From assembly GCF_014699115.1 (NCBI RefSeq), contig NZ_JACXAD010000014.1, positions 1 through 64,000 on the forward strand: a stretch of 64,000 bases of DNA. The letters run 5' to 3'. Position 1 is the stretch's first letter. Each line of letters begins with the position of its first letter. Source of the DNA: Hymenobacter montanus (lineage in GTDB: Bacteria > Bacteroidota > Bacteroidia > Cytophagales > Hymenobacteraceae). Position numbers and translations under genes: made by a program. The notes under the pieces were generated by a model. It was given only the letters and a program-made list of their open reading frames with translations. It had not been told where the DNA came from and did no database searches. Below, piece by piece: positions 33,566 through 41,773 of the stretch.

Positions 33566-34176
33566 AAGTCGCCCTCTATGCCCGCGTGTCGACCAGCGAC
33601 AAAGACCAGAATCCGGAGAACCAGCTGGTGCTCCTGCGCAGGGAGGCCGAGCGCGCTGGCGATACAATCTATAAAGAGTACGTCGACGAGAAGTCGGGTG
33701 GTAGTTCCAATCGCAAGGCCTTTCAGGAAATGATGAAGGATGCCGGCAAGCGGCGCTTCGATCTGGTACGCGTGTTCGCACTGGACCGCTTCAGCAGCGA
33801 GGGCATCGAGAAGGTGTTTGAGCACACGGCCGCGCTGGAGCAGGCGGGGGTGCAGTTTTGGAGCTACTGCGAGCCAGCTCTAAACACAACCGGTCCCATG
33901 GCCAGCCTTTTCAAGTCAATCATTGCTTGGGCTGCCGGCTACCGCAATCAGCGCCACTCGGAGAACGTGCGGCTAGGTCAGGCTCGCAAGCGTGCTCAAG
34001 TTGCAGCTGCAGGGCAGGAATACGTGCATGGGCGCCGGGCCACCGATAATGCGGTGGTTGAGGAAGTGAAGCGACTGGGCGCCAAAAAATTCAGCGTTCG
34101 TAAGATTTCTAAGGCTACTGGTGTGTCAGTGGGCACAGTGCAGAAGTACCTAAAACAACCAACTCAAATACAATGA
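33562..34176 (+). CDS. Small serine recombinase (resolvase/invertase family)
   Basis: A 204-residue site-specific recombinase. The catalytic domain begins KVALYARVSTSDKDQNPENQL with the nucleophilic serine at about residue 10 and has VFALDRFSSEG in place of the usual LDRLSRS. A long E-helix follows (SIIAWAAGYRNQRHSENVRLGQARKRA). The C-terminal HTH is KKFSVRKISKATGVSVGTVQKYLKQ. Start is TTG at 33562, overlapping the previous TGA; no ATG is available near residue 1. Its stop overlaps the DUF2971 start (ATGA). Its GC content is nearer the host average than that of its neighbours. It could invert, excise or resolve DNA, or move the cassette. Confidence 0.9.
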   Translation: MKVALYARVSTSDKDQNPENQLVLLRREAERAGDTIYKEYVDEKSGGSSNRKAFQEMMKDAGKRRFDLVRVFALDRFSSEGIEKVFEHTAALEQAGVQFWSYCEPALNTTGPMASLFKSIIAWAAGYRNQRHSENVRLGQARKRAQVAAAGQEYVHGRRATDNAVVEEVKRLGAKKFSVRKISKATGVSVGTVQKYLKQPTQIQ

Positions 34177-34994
34177 ATTCATACAAGGAGTCTATCTACC
34201 AGGGCGTTTCTGTTCCAGAAATTTTATATAAGTATAGGAATTGGGAGAACCAATTTCATAGGTCAATCATTACAAAAAGGGAAGTATTTTTGGCCGCACC
34301 TTCAACTTTTGAAGACCAATTAGATTGTAAGAACCCGGTTCGCTACGATTTACTTACAGATGAACAAATTATTGAAAAATACATTTACGAATCACGAAAA
34401 ACTAATCCTGGTTTTTCGGAGCAAGAACACCTAGACTTTGCCCAACGATGGGCGGGGAAGGGGTTATTTCGCAATAAGAAACACATAGCTAAGCATTCAA
34501 GACTTGATAATATCTCATTGAATGAACGATTGGGAGTATTGTGTCTAACGGCAGATCCTATAAATAAGGAGATGTGGCACAAGTATTCTCGTAACAGCCG
34601 GGAATTTGCCATTGGATTTCGGACAGAGATACTTTTTGACTTCGTTGGTTCATGGGGGCCGGTGCGTTATGAGCCCCAATTGCCCCGTATTATGCCTACT
34701 CCTTGGCATGATGAAGAATACCAGATGATAGCCCAATTATACTTTAAGACACAGAAGTGGAGCTTTGAGAAAGAATACCGCACATTACGTTTTTCTGGAA
34801 CACCACTGACTCTTCAAGACCGAATAGTTGAACTCCCTGCCGAAGCCTACGAGGAAATTGTATTTGGCCCTCTTTCAAGCCCAAAAAAGCGTAAAAAAAT
34901 AGCAGAAGCTGCTCAATCTGCGATACCAAGTATTAAGTTTAGATTAGCTACGATCGAGGCAGGTACTAGGAATTTGGTTTTAGTAGCACTATAA
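34173..34994 (+). CDS. DUF2971 domain protein
   Basis: A 273-residue soluble protein matching the DUF2971 layout. ILYKYRNWENQF comes first, then FLAAPSTFEDQLDCKNP (the 'fails to fit the frame' segment of the family), then LGVLCLTADPINKEMWHKYSRNSREFAIGFRTEILF (the CFS...MW.hY...H.G..i.F core). The C-terminal end is WSFEKEYRTLRF...EIVFGPLSSPKKRKKIAEA. The biochemical role is unknown; members occur scattered in accessory and defence-rich DNA. The start is fused to the recombinase stop by a 4-base ATGA overlap, so the three genes form one translationally coupled unit. It is AT-rich like the HNH gene. Confidence 0.85.
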   Translation: MNSYKESIYQGVSVPEILYKYRNWENQFHRSIITKREVFLAAPSTFEDQLDCKNPVRYDLLTDEQIIEKYIYESRKTNPGFSEQEHLDFAQRWAGKGLFRNKKHIAKHSRLDNISLNERLGVLCLTADPINKEMWHKYSRNSREFAIGFRTEILFDFVGSWGPVRYEPQLPRIMPTPWHDEEYQMIAQLYFKTQKWSFEKEYRTLRFSGTPLTLQDRIVELPAEAYEEIVFGPLSSPKKRKKIAEAAQSAIPSIKFRLATIEAGTRNLVLVAL

Positions 34995-35103
34995 TCCGAT
35001 TCTGTTTGGACTGACAATAATCTATTTTGTTGTCCTTTTCTTGGCGCTGACGGCGGCAAACCTTTGGGTCCATTTCTTCAACCCAATCAAAATGACCGAA
35101 AGC

Positions 35104-35415
35104 ATGAGAAAACTATTTGCGATGCTGGCCTACAGCATCATGCTCTGTTTGGCCACCCTCAACGGTGCTCACGCACGAACGCCCGTCCCCAACCACAAGA
35201 TCTACGCCACCGAATATGTGATGCGCCCGGCCATGTGCGTCATTGATACGGTGGCTACCACTTACGCCGCCATCCTGAAGCCAGTGTTGGGTCCCGTAGC
35301 TCCAGCCTCGTTGGTAGCCGTCGACAGTGGCCAAGGGTACCTAGCGCTGCTACGCTCGATGACTTGCCCTACTGACGACAGGCGGAATTTGGTCAAACAG
35401 GTAGAGGCGGTCTGA
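35104..35415 (+). CDS. Small secreted hypothetical protein
   Basis: A 103-residue protein with a clear signal peptide, KLFAMLAYSIMLCLATLNGAHA. The mature region, with two cysteines (AMCVIDTV and RSMTCP), contains YVMRPAMCVIDTVATTYAAILKP and APASLVAVDSGQGYLALLRS. I do not recognise it. ATG 35104 is chosen because it opens the signal peptide; ATG 35092 is possible. It lies 109 bases after the DUF2971 gene on the same strand and ends just before a strong terminator. It may be transcribed with the cassette, although its higher GC suggests a native gene. Confidence 0.55.
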   Translation: MRKLFAMLAYSIMLCLATLNGAHARTPVPNHKIYATEYVMRPAMCVIDTVATTYAAILKPVLGPVAPASLVAVDSGQGYLALLRSMTCPTDDRRNLVKQVEAV

Positions 35416-35436
35416 AAGAACCCCTATAAACATAAG

Positions 35437-35469
35437 AAAGCCCCGACCACTCAATTGGTCGGGGCTTTT
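35437..35469 (+). terminator. Rho-independent terminator (bidirectional)
   Basis: A perfect 13-pair stem (35437-35449 with 35456-35468; AAAGCCCCGACCA), a 6-base loop and a TTTT run on the 3' side. It follows the small secreted gene by 21 bases. An A run on the left allows function on the minus strand as well. Confidence 0.9.
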
Positions 35470-35654
35470 GGTAAATGCTTGCTGCTTGAACGCTAAAGGG
35501 CAGTGCCACCCTTTTTGCCACCTTTTCTTCAAAAACCGCGAAATTAGCCTAATGAGCCAATTTATATAATTCTCAGCCAGAAGCCGATTCAGTGAGGGTA
35601 GGAATACGCGCCCCCTTGCCTTTTGTGCCCTCCTTCTTGCCCTCCTAAAAGAAA

Positions 35655-35686
35655 AAAAGGCCGTCACATTGCTGTGAGGGCCTTTT
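35655..35686. terminator. Second terminator-like hairpin
   Basis: AAAAGGCCgTCACA (35655-35668) pairs with TGTGAgGGCCTTTT (35673-35686) around one G-G mismatch, flanked by an A run on the left and TTTT on the right. No gene ends immediately upstream on either strand, so it may be a relic of a lost gene between 35470 and 35650, a stretch in which I see no coding sequence. Confidence 0.75.
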
Positions 35687-35875
35687 CTGTGGTCGTGTAA
35701 GGAGTTGAACGTTTTACGACTTCAATGCGAGATGATTCGTCGGATGAGCTACTCTATTAATCATCTGGATCAGCAACCAAAGATTTGTTAGTCACCATGA
35801 ATTGAACCACACCATCCCTATCCAGAAGAGGTTTTCATGGATAAAACTGACACGGAAACTGACACGGAAAAAAGA

Positions 35876-35909
35876 AAAAGGGCTCTCGCGATAGCGTGAG
35901 AGCCCTTTT
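35876..35909 (-). terminator. Terminator of tRNA-Glu
   Basis: The stem AAAAGGGCTCTC (35876-35887) pairs with 35898-35909. Read on the minus strand it starts three bases past the tRNA 3' end and continues into TTTTTCTTTTTT. It is the transcription stop for the tRNA. Confidence 0.88.
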
Positions 35910-35911
35910 AG

Positions 35912-35983
35912 TAGTCCGTAGGGGAATCGAACCCCTGTTGGTAGAATGAAAATCTACTGTCCTAACCCCTAGACGAACGGACC
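35912..35983 (-). tRNA. tRNA-Glu (anticodon TTC)
   Basis: A 72-base cloverleaf on the minus strand, 5' end at 35983 (GGTCCGT) and acceptor partner ACGGACT. The D-loop contains TAGGGGTTAGGA. The anticodon arm is GTAGA-TTTTCAT-TCTAC, giving anticodon TTC for Glu. The T arm is CAGGGGTTCGATTCCCCT. CCA is not encoded. tRNA 3' ends are common integration sites; here the 3' end faces the accessory cassette, but I found no duplicate of the tRNA end at the far side. Confidence 0.96.
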
Positions 35984-36211
35984 GTTTTTGTTTTGGTGGT
36001 GCAAAGATACAGGTCCTCGCTTTCAATGCAAGGGGCGGGGCGAAAAAAAGTGTCGTACCGACCAAAGACCATTGTTTTTCAGCCTGAAAAGATTTCTGAC
36101 CAGTATTCCGTAAGCCGCCGTACCGGGAGAAGCCAAAAACCTCGTGGTTATCTTCTGCGGGCCCCCGGCTGTAGCAAGAATAGAGAAGAACAGGGCCGGG
36201 GGCAGTGCTAG

Positions 36212-37306
<1,095 letters not shown>

Positions 37307-37352
37307 TTGACGTGCTGACTGGTTGGAGTGCTGACTTTCGTACCAAGCAACT

Positions 37353-37381
37353 AAAAAGCCTGCCTAGCGGTGGGCTTTTTT
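37353..37381 (+). terminator. Rho-independent terminator of the GAPDH gene
   Basis: AAAAAGCCTGCC (37353-37364) pairs with GGTGGGCTTTTT (37369-37380) through two G:T wobbles around a 4-base loop. A T6 run closes the structure. Confidence 0.88.
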
Positions 37382-37513
37382 GCTATTTGCCGTCGCAAGA
37401 AACCCGTACGAGGAAGGAAGCGGCCACAGTTATTAGGGCCTTAGTCCAACCGTCTGCTCGGCTCCTCCGCCCAGCAACTCTCTGGCGTATCAGTACCTCT
37501 ACACCTTCGCATC

Positions 37514-38383
37514 GTGCCTAGAACCTGCTTTATTCTTAACCCCACGGCCGGTCCCAGCCGCCGCCGCGATGTGCCCGCACTGATTGCCCGGCACTTTGGG
37601 ACCCTGGTAGCCGACTACGAAGTGCGCCTGACCGAGTGCGCCGGACACGCCGTGGAACTGGCCCGGGCCGCCGCGGCCGAAGGCTTCGAGGTAGTGGCGG
37701 CCGTGGGCGGCGACGGCACCGTGAACGAGGTCGGGCGCGGCCTGCTGGGCACCGCGGCGGCCCTCGGCATCGTGCCGCAGGGCTCGGGCAATGGCCTGGC
37801 CCGCCATTTGGGGGTGCCGCTGAGCCTGGCGCCGGCGCTGCGCCGCTTGGCGGCCCCCACGTTTAGTCGCATGGACGTGGGCGTGATGAACGACCATCCT
37901 TTTTTCTGCACGGCCGGGCTGGGGTTTGACGCGCACGTGAGCCAGCACTTCGCCCAGGCCGGCTCGCGGGGCCTGAGCACCTACCTGCGGGTGACGCTGC
38001 GCGAGTACCGCCGCTACCGGCCCGTCCGGGTGCGCATCGACCTGAACGGGCAGGTAGAGGAAACAGACTGCTACGTGCTGGCTTTCGCCAATGCGTCGCA
38101 ATACGGCAACAACGCCTACATCGCCCCCCTGGCCGACTTGCGCGACGGCCTGCTCGACGTGTGCCTGATCGATGCGCTACCCGCCGGCCGGGCCTTTCGG
38201 GTGAGCCTGGCTATGGCCCTGGGCAACCTGCCCCAATCCAAAGCCGCCGAGTATTTTCGGGTGCCGCGCGGCCGGGTGCTGGCGGAAGCGCCCATCGGCT
38301 TCCACGTCGACGGCGATTACCTGGGGCACGCCACTGAGTTCGTGGTAGAGCTGCTGCCCCTGGCCTTAGCCGTGGCCGTTTGA
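37514..38383 (+). CDS. YegS/BmrU-like lipid (diacylglycerol) kinase
   Basis: A 289-residue cytosolic or membrane-associated kinase of the diacylglycerol-kinase catalytic fold. The opening FILNPTAGP, the VAAVGGDGTVNEVGRGL nucleotide motif, and PQGSGNGLARHLGVP are the GGDGT/GSGN signatures. The C-terminal domain contains GFDAHVSQHFAQ, NASQYGNNAYIAPLADLRDGLLDV and HVDGD. The lipid substrate is unknown. Translation begins at GTG 37514. It is a single gene downstream of the GAPDH terminator. Confidence 0.92.
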   Translation: MPRTCFILNPTAGPSRRRDVPALIARHFGTLVADYEVRLTECAGHAVELARAAAAEGFEVVAAVGGDGTVNEVGRGLLGTAAALGIVPQGSGNGLARHLGVPLSLAPALRRLAAPTFSRMDVGVMNDHPFFCTAGLGFDAHVSQHFAQAGSRGLSTYLRVTLREYRRYRPVRVRIDLNGQVEETDCYVLAFANASQYGNNAYIAPLADLRDGLLDVCLIDALPAGRAFRVSLAMALGNLPQSKAAEYFRVPRGRVLAEAPIGFHVDGDYLGHATEFVVELLPLALAVAV

Positions 38384-38737
38384 GCTATTCAACCGGGTTC
38401 ATCAAGCCTCCATGCCGATCATTTAGAGCTATATCCCATTTCGTGTGGGAACGTGTCCCTACTTCAGCTTTCAACTATAATCTCATTTAGAGTTTAGAGC
38501 CGCACTCCATTTCGTGTCCCTATCGTCTGGCTCCCCTCTCCTGGGGCTTCGCGCCTCCAGCGAACCGGGGCTGGGGGTGAGGTGCCCGGCGCACGGACCT
38601 GGGAAACGCTCTGAAAAGCAACAATAGCCCAGTGCTTGTTGCCGCCACTCTCTTATGCCTAACCCTACATAGGGCGCGAGGTAGCGGTCTGTCGCCGGGC
38701 AGTGCTTACTTGCGAATCATTCAACAGTAATTGCCCG
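38384..38737. other. Intergenic region with direct repeat
   Basis: A CATTTAGAG...CCATTTCGTGT...CCCTA pattern occurs twice (38420-38462 and 38484-38522). It runs directly into a copy of the C-rich hairpin family (38527-38582). No gene is visible. Confidence 0.5.
38527..38582. repeat. C-rich hairpin repeat, core type A, copy 2
   Basis: GGCTCCCCTCTCC, the core GGCTTCGCGCCTCCAGCGAACC, then GGGGCTGGGGGTGAGG. It is nearly identical in order to the copy at 53413. The left C/T-rich and right G-rich ends can pair through G:T wobbles. Confidence 0.68.
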
Positions 38738-39073
38738 ATGAAAAACAACCGGCAAGGGGTGGTGTATTCTACCAATCCCGATTTCTCCTACCAGACCGAT
38801 GAGCCCGTCGGGGCCCAAACCCTGCCGCCGCAACAGCAGCAGTTGCGGGTGCAGCTCGATAAAAAGCAGCGCGGCGGCAAACAGGTGACGCTGGTTACCG
38901 GCTTCGTGGGCACCGACGCCGACCTGCAGGCCCTGGGCAAGCTGCTCAAGACCAAGTGCGGCGTGGGCGGCAACGCCAAAGACGGCGAAGTGCTCGTGCA
39001 GGGCGACTTCCGCGACAAGGTGCTGGAGGTGCTGCTCAAAGAAGGCTACAAGGCCAAGAAAGCCGGTGGCTGA
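38738..39073 (+). CDS. SUI1/YciH-type translation factor
   Basis: A 111-residue homologue of eIF1. The C-terminal SUI1 domain runs from LRVQLDKKQRGGKQVTLVTGFVG to VLEVLLKEGYKAKKAGG and includes LGKLLKTKCGVGGNAKDGEVLVQGDFRDKV, the family hallmark. It may influence start-codon fidelity on the ribosome, as proposed for bacterial YciH. ATG 38738 begins MKNNRQGVVYSTNPDF, the usual Bacteroidota N-terminus; 12 in-frame codons upstream are discarded. Single gene. Confidence 0.92.
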   Translation: MKNNRQGVVYSTNPDFSYQTDEPVGAQTLPPQQQQLRVQLDKKQRGGKQVTLVTGFVGTDADLQALGKLLKTKCGVGGNAKDGEVLVQGDFRDKVLEVLLKEGYKAKKAGG

Positions 39074-39398
39074 TAACTGGTCCTGCCCGATAGCCTTGTC
39101 AGCCACGAACGAATTAGCTGGCCACGCGACGGTGCTCGCCTTGAGCCGTAGGGCCGCGCCCGGGTTTAGCAGGAACGCTAGCTCCTTGAAGCGCGACGCA
39201 GCGGGCAGCATGGGCGCAAAGCCGGCATTGTTGGCGTAGCCCGCGCCGGCAGCGGGGGTGCCTAGGTGGTAGCGCGTTGCCACGTGCGCCACGCCAGTGA
39301 GTGGCGCTTACCAGTACCGGAGTACGAAGGCGGCTCCCGGTGGCAAAGCGCCGCTGATTCGTTCAGGTTTCTTCTCTTCTTAGTTTTTTAGCTCCGCC
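39074..39398. other. Intergenic region, possible minus-strand remnant
   Basis: The minus strand from about 39292 to 39100 reads HVATRYHLGTPAAGAGYANNAG, then PMLPAASRFKELAFLLNPGAALRL, which has some coding character but then runs antisense into the SUI1 gene. I do not recognise it and rate a truncated gene as possible only. No other feature is seen. Confidence 0.3.
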
Positions 39399-39827
39399 AT
39401 GTTTTTCCTTGCCGCCCTGCCCGTAGCTGTCCGCGACCTTACTTCCGTGCATGGCCAAGCGGAAAGCACCGTGATTAGCGCGGTGCTCTGGCTGAAACTG
39501 GGTGTGGAAACCGTGGGCGCGATCATCATCGCCCTCGGAATTCTCAGCGCGGGCGGTTTACTGGTGAGGGCCCTGGCCAGGCGCCAGACGGCCGACTTCA
39601 CGGCTATTCGTTTGGCGTTGGCGCGCTACCTGGCGCTGGCCCTGGAGTTCCAACTGGGGGCCGACATCCTTTCCACCGCCATCGCGCCCAGCTGGGAGCA
39701 GATTGGCAAGCTGGGCGCAATTGCCGTGATCCGCACCGGGCTCAATTACTTTCTCTCGCGGGAGATGCGCGAGGCGCGCTGCGAGGCCAGCCCCGAAAAA
39801 GCAGTAGTTGCGCGCCCCGACTCCTAG
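39399..39827 (+). CDS. DUF1622 membrane protein
   Basis: A 142-residue protein with a hydrophobic segment (WLKLGVETVGAIIIALGILSAGGLLVRAL), then RLALARYLALALEFQLGADILSTAIAPSWEQIGKLGAIAVIRTGLNYFLSREM. The ALEFQLGADIL.T...P....L..LA.I..IRT.LN..L..E core is diagnostic for DUF1622. Two to three transmembrane helices; role unknown. Its stop overlaps the convergent kdsB stop by four bases (CTAG region), so the two transcripts overlap. Confidence 0.88.
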   Translation: MFFLAALPVAVRDLTSVHGQAESTVISAVLWLKLGVETVGAIIIALGILSAGGLLVRALARRQTADFTAIRLALARYLALALEFQLGADILSTAIAPSWEQIGKLGAIAVIRTGLNYFLSREMREARCEASPEKAVVARPDS

Positions 39828-40573
39828 CTGGCCAGCCGGGCCCGGGCCTTGTCCACGTCTTCGGGCGTGTCGATGCCAAAGGCTTCCAGCTCGGTTTCGG
39901 CGCACTGAATCTGGTAGCCGGCTTCGAGCCAGCGCAGTTGCTCCAGGCTTTCGGCCGCTTCGAGGGACGACACCGGGAGCCGGGTGAGCTGCTCTAACAC
40001 GCGGGGCCGGTACGCGTACAAGCCCAGGTGGCGCAGGTAGCGGTGCTGGGCCAGCCACTCCGCCGGGGCGTGCTGCCGCTGAAAGGGGAGGGGATGCCGG
40101 CTGAAATACAGGGCCTGCCCCCGTTGGTTGAGCACCACCTTGGGCAGGTGCGGGCTGAACAGCTCCTCGGCCGTTACCACCGGCTTCACCAGCGTAGCGA
40201 TGTCGGGCGCCGTGGCTTCGTCGCCGAACAAGTCGGCCAGCGCGTTGATCTGAGCGGGGTGAATAAAGGGCTCGTCGCCCTGAATGTTAACGATGCAGTG
40301 CACGTCGGCCGGGCTGCCCAGCTGCTGAAACGCTTCCCAGAGGCGGTCGGTGCCGCTCGGGTGGTCGGGGCGGGTGAGCACGGCCTCGCCCCCGAACTCC
40401 TCGACGTGCCGCCGGATGCGCTCGTCGTCGGTGGCCACCACCACGCGGCTGAGCCGGGCCTGCCGGGCCTGCGCCACCACCCGCTGAATCATGCTCTGCC
40501 CGCCCAGGTCGACCAGGGGCTTGCCGGGCAGGCGGGTGGAAGCGTAACGGGCGGGAATGAGGCCAAGGACCAT
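39824..40573 (-). CDS. kdsB: 3-deoxy-manno-octulosonate cytidylyltransferase
   Basis: A 249-residue cytosolic enzyme that activates KDO with CTP to CMP-KDO for lipopolysaccharide core assembly. The start VLGLIPARYASTRLPGKPLVDLGG and the sugar-nucleotide motifs VVVATDDERIRRHVEEFGG, NIQGDEPFIHP, YFSRHPLPF and HLGLYAYR are complete. ATG 40573 gives the canonical N-terminus; an ATG eight codons upstream adds residues not seen in the family. It converges on the DUF1622 gene. It implies an outer membrane with KDO-containing lipid. Confidence 0.96.
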   Translation of the reverse strand: MVLGLIPARYASTRLPGKPLVDLGGQSMIQRVVAQARQARLSRVVVATDDERIRRHVEEFGGEAVLTRPDHPSGTDRLWEAFQQLGSPADVHCIVNIQGDEPFIHPAQINALADLFGDEATAPDIATLVKPVVTAEELFSPHLPKVVLNQRGQALYFSRHPLPFQRQHAPAEWLAQHRYLRHLGLYAYRPRVLEQLTRLPVSSLEAAESLEQLRWLEAGYQIQCAETELEAFGIDTPEDVDKARARLAS

Positions 40574-40750
40574 GGGTAAATCAGTAAGGAGGGGCAAAAA
40601 AATACCAGGATTCTACCCCAAAGAACGGACTTTAAAGCCCGCTGCGGCGAGCGAAGCCTGATTGCCCGCTGGTTTTTGCGTTATTTTGCCCTCGCTAACC
40701 ACCGCCGATCCGCTGACCGGAGTGGTGTAGTCTTTGCAAGGTTGATTTAT

Positions 40751-41707
40751 ATGACTCTACTCGTTTCCCTTCTCACATTGCTGGCCCTTGGCAGGCCCGG
40801 TCCTGGGAAAAATAACCACCCGCACAGCGCCCCGACGGACTCTATTGGCGTGGAAATACGAGGTGGCCAGCGCTTTGTTAAGCACCGCGTCTCGGCGGGC
40901 GAAACGCTCACTGCTCTCACCCGCCGCTACCACGTAACCCTGGCCCAGATTACGGCGGCTAATCCACAGATCAAAAATGGCTTAGGGGTGGGACAGATAG
41001 TGTTCGTGCCCCGGTTCCCGGCCGGGAAACCCGCCGCTCCGGACAAAGCTTCGGCGACCACTAGCGCGGCGCCGGCCGCGGGGGCCGTGCCGGCTCGCTA
41101 CACGGTTGCCAAGGGCGAAACGCTTTTGGGCATTGCCCGGCGGTTCCAGCTTACCCCCGACGAGCTGATTAAGCTCAATAAGCTGCCCGCCAGCGGCAGC
41201 GTTCGCGTGGGCCAGGAGCTCCTGTTAGCGGCGGCCAGCGAAAGCCCGGCCGCGGCGGCGCCCAAGCCCGCGCCGGCCCGCCCCATTGAGGTGGAGAAGG
41301 TTCCGGAAACGCCCGTGGCCAAAACGCCCCCGCCAGCGCCCGACAAACCCGCCCAAATTGCCACCGTGACGCCGGCCCCCGCCGCCGAAAAGGAGAACCG
41401 GGAAGAACGCGCTCCCAACCGCGCCAGTGAGGTGCTGTCCCGCGTCGTGGAAGCCGGCCTCGGAGCGCCCATCGAGAAAAGCGTCACCGACAAGTACCTG
41501 GCCCTGCACAAAACGGCCCCCGTCGGCACCATCATGCAAGTGAAAAACAGCATGAATGGCATGTCGGTATACGTGCGCGTGATTGGCAAGCTGCCCGACA
41601 CCGGCGAGAACAACAACATTCTGGTGCGCCTCTCGCCGCGGGCGGTGCAGAAACTGGGCACGTCTGACGCCCGCTTCCGGGTCGAGACCAACTACATTCC
41701 GCAGTAA
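40751..41707 (+). CDS. Secreted protein with two LysM domains
   Basis: A 318-residue exported protein. A short signal peptide (TLLVSLLTLLALG) is followed by LysM 1 (HRVSAGETLTALTRRYHVTLAQITAANPQIKNGLGVGQIVFVP) and LysM 2 (YTVAKGETLLGIARRFQLTPDELIKLNKLPASGSVRVGQELLL), both peptidoglycan-binding. A Pro/Ala-rich linker of about 70 residues follows, then a C-terminal domain (HKTAPVGTIMQVKNSMNGMSVYVRVIGKLPDTGENNNILVRLSPRAVQKLG) that resembles the RlpA-like double-psi barrel end. It may bind or remodel the cell wall. ATG 40751 opens the signal sequence. Confidence 0.9.
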   Translation: MTLLVSLLTLLALGRPGPGKNNHPHSAPTDSIGVEIRGGQRFVKHRVSAGETLTALTRRYHVTLAQITAANPQIKNGLGVGQIVFVPRFPAGKPAAPDKASATTSAAPAAGAVPARYTVAKGETLLGIARRFQLTPDELIKLNKLPASGSVRVGQELLLAAASESPAAAAPKPAPARPIEVEKVPETPVAKTPPPAPDKPAQIATVTPAPAAEKENREERAPNRASEVLSRVVEAGLGAPIEKSVTDKYLALHKTAPVGTIMQVKNSMNGMSVYVRVIGKLPDTGENNNILVRLSPRAVQKLGTSDARFRVETNYIPQ

Positions 41708-41773
41708 CGCCAGCCGTTAAACTGTAGCTGGTCCGTGCAGTCTCATTGCTGAAACGTCAAAACTTGATGACCG

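Noticed and set aside
35695..35730. A tRNA-like 3' end near 35700 (GTTCAACTC T-loop-like string)
   Set aside because: Only a short hairpin (GTCGTGTAA/TTTTACGAC) is present; no acceptor or anticodon arm can be formed, so it is not a tRNA or a clear att copy.
38717..39292. A 191-codon minus-strand frame opposite the SUI1 gene
   Set aside because: The half that overlaps SUI1 is antisense to a conserved domain. The upstream half might be a remnant and is mentioned as such, but not called.
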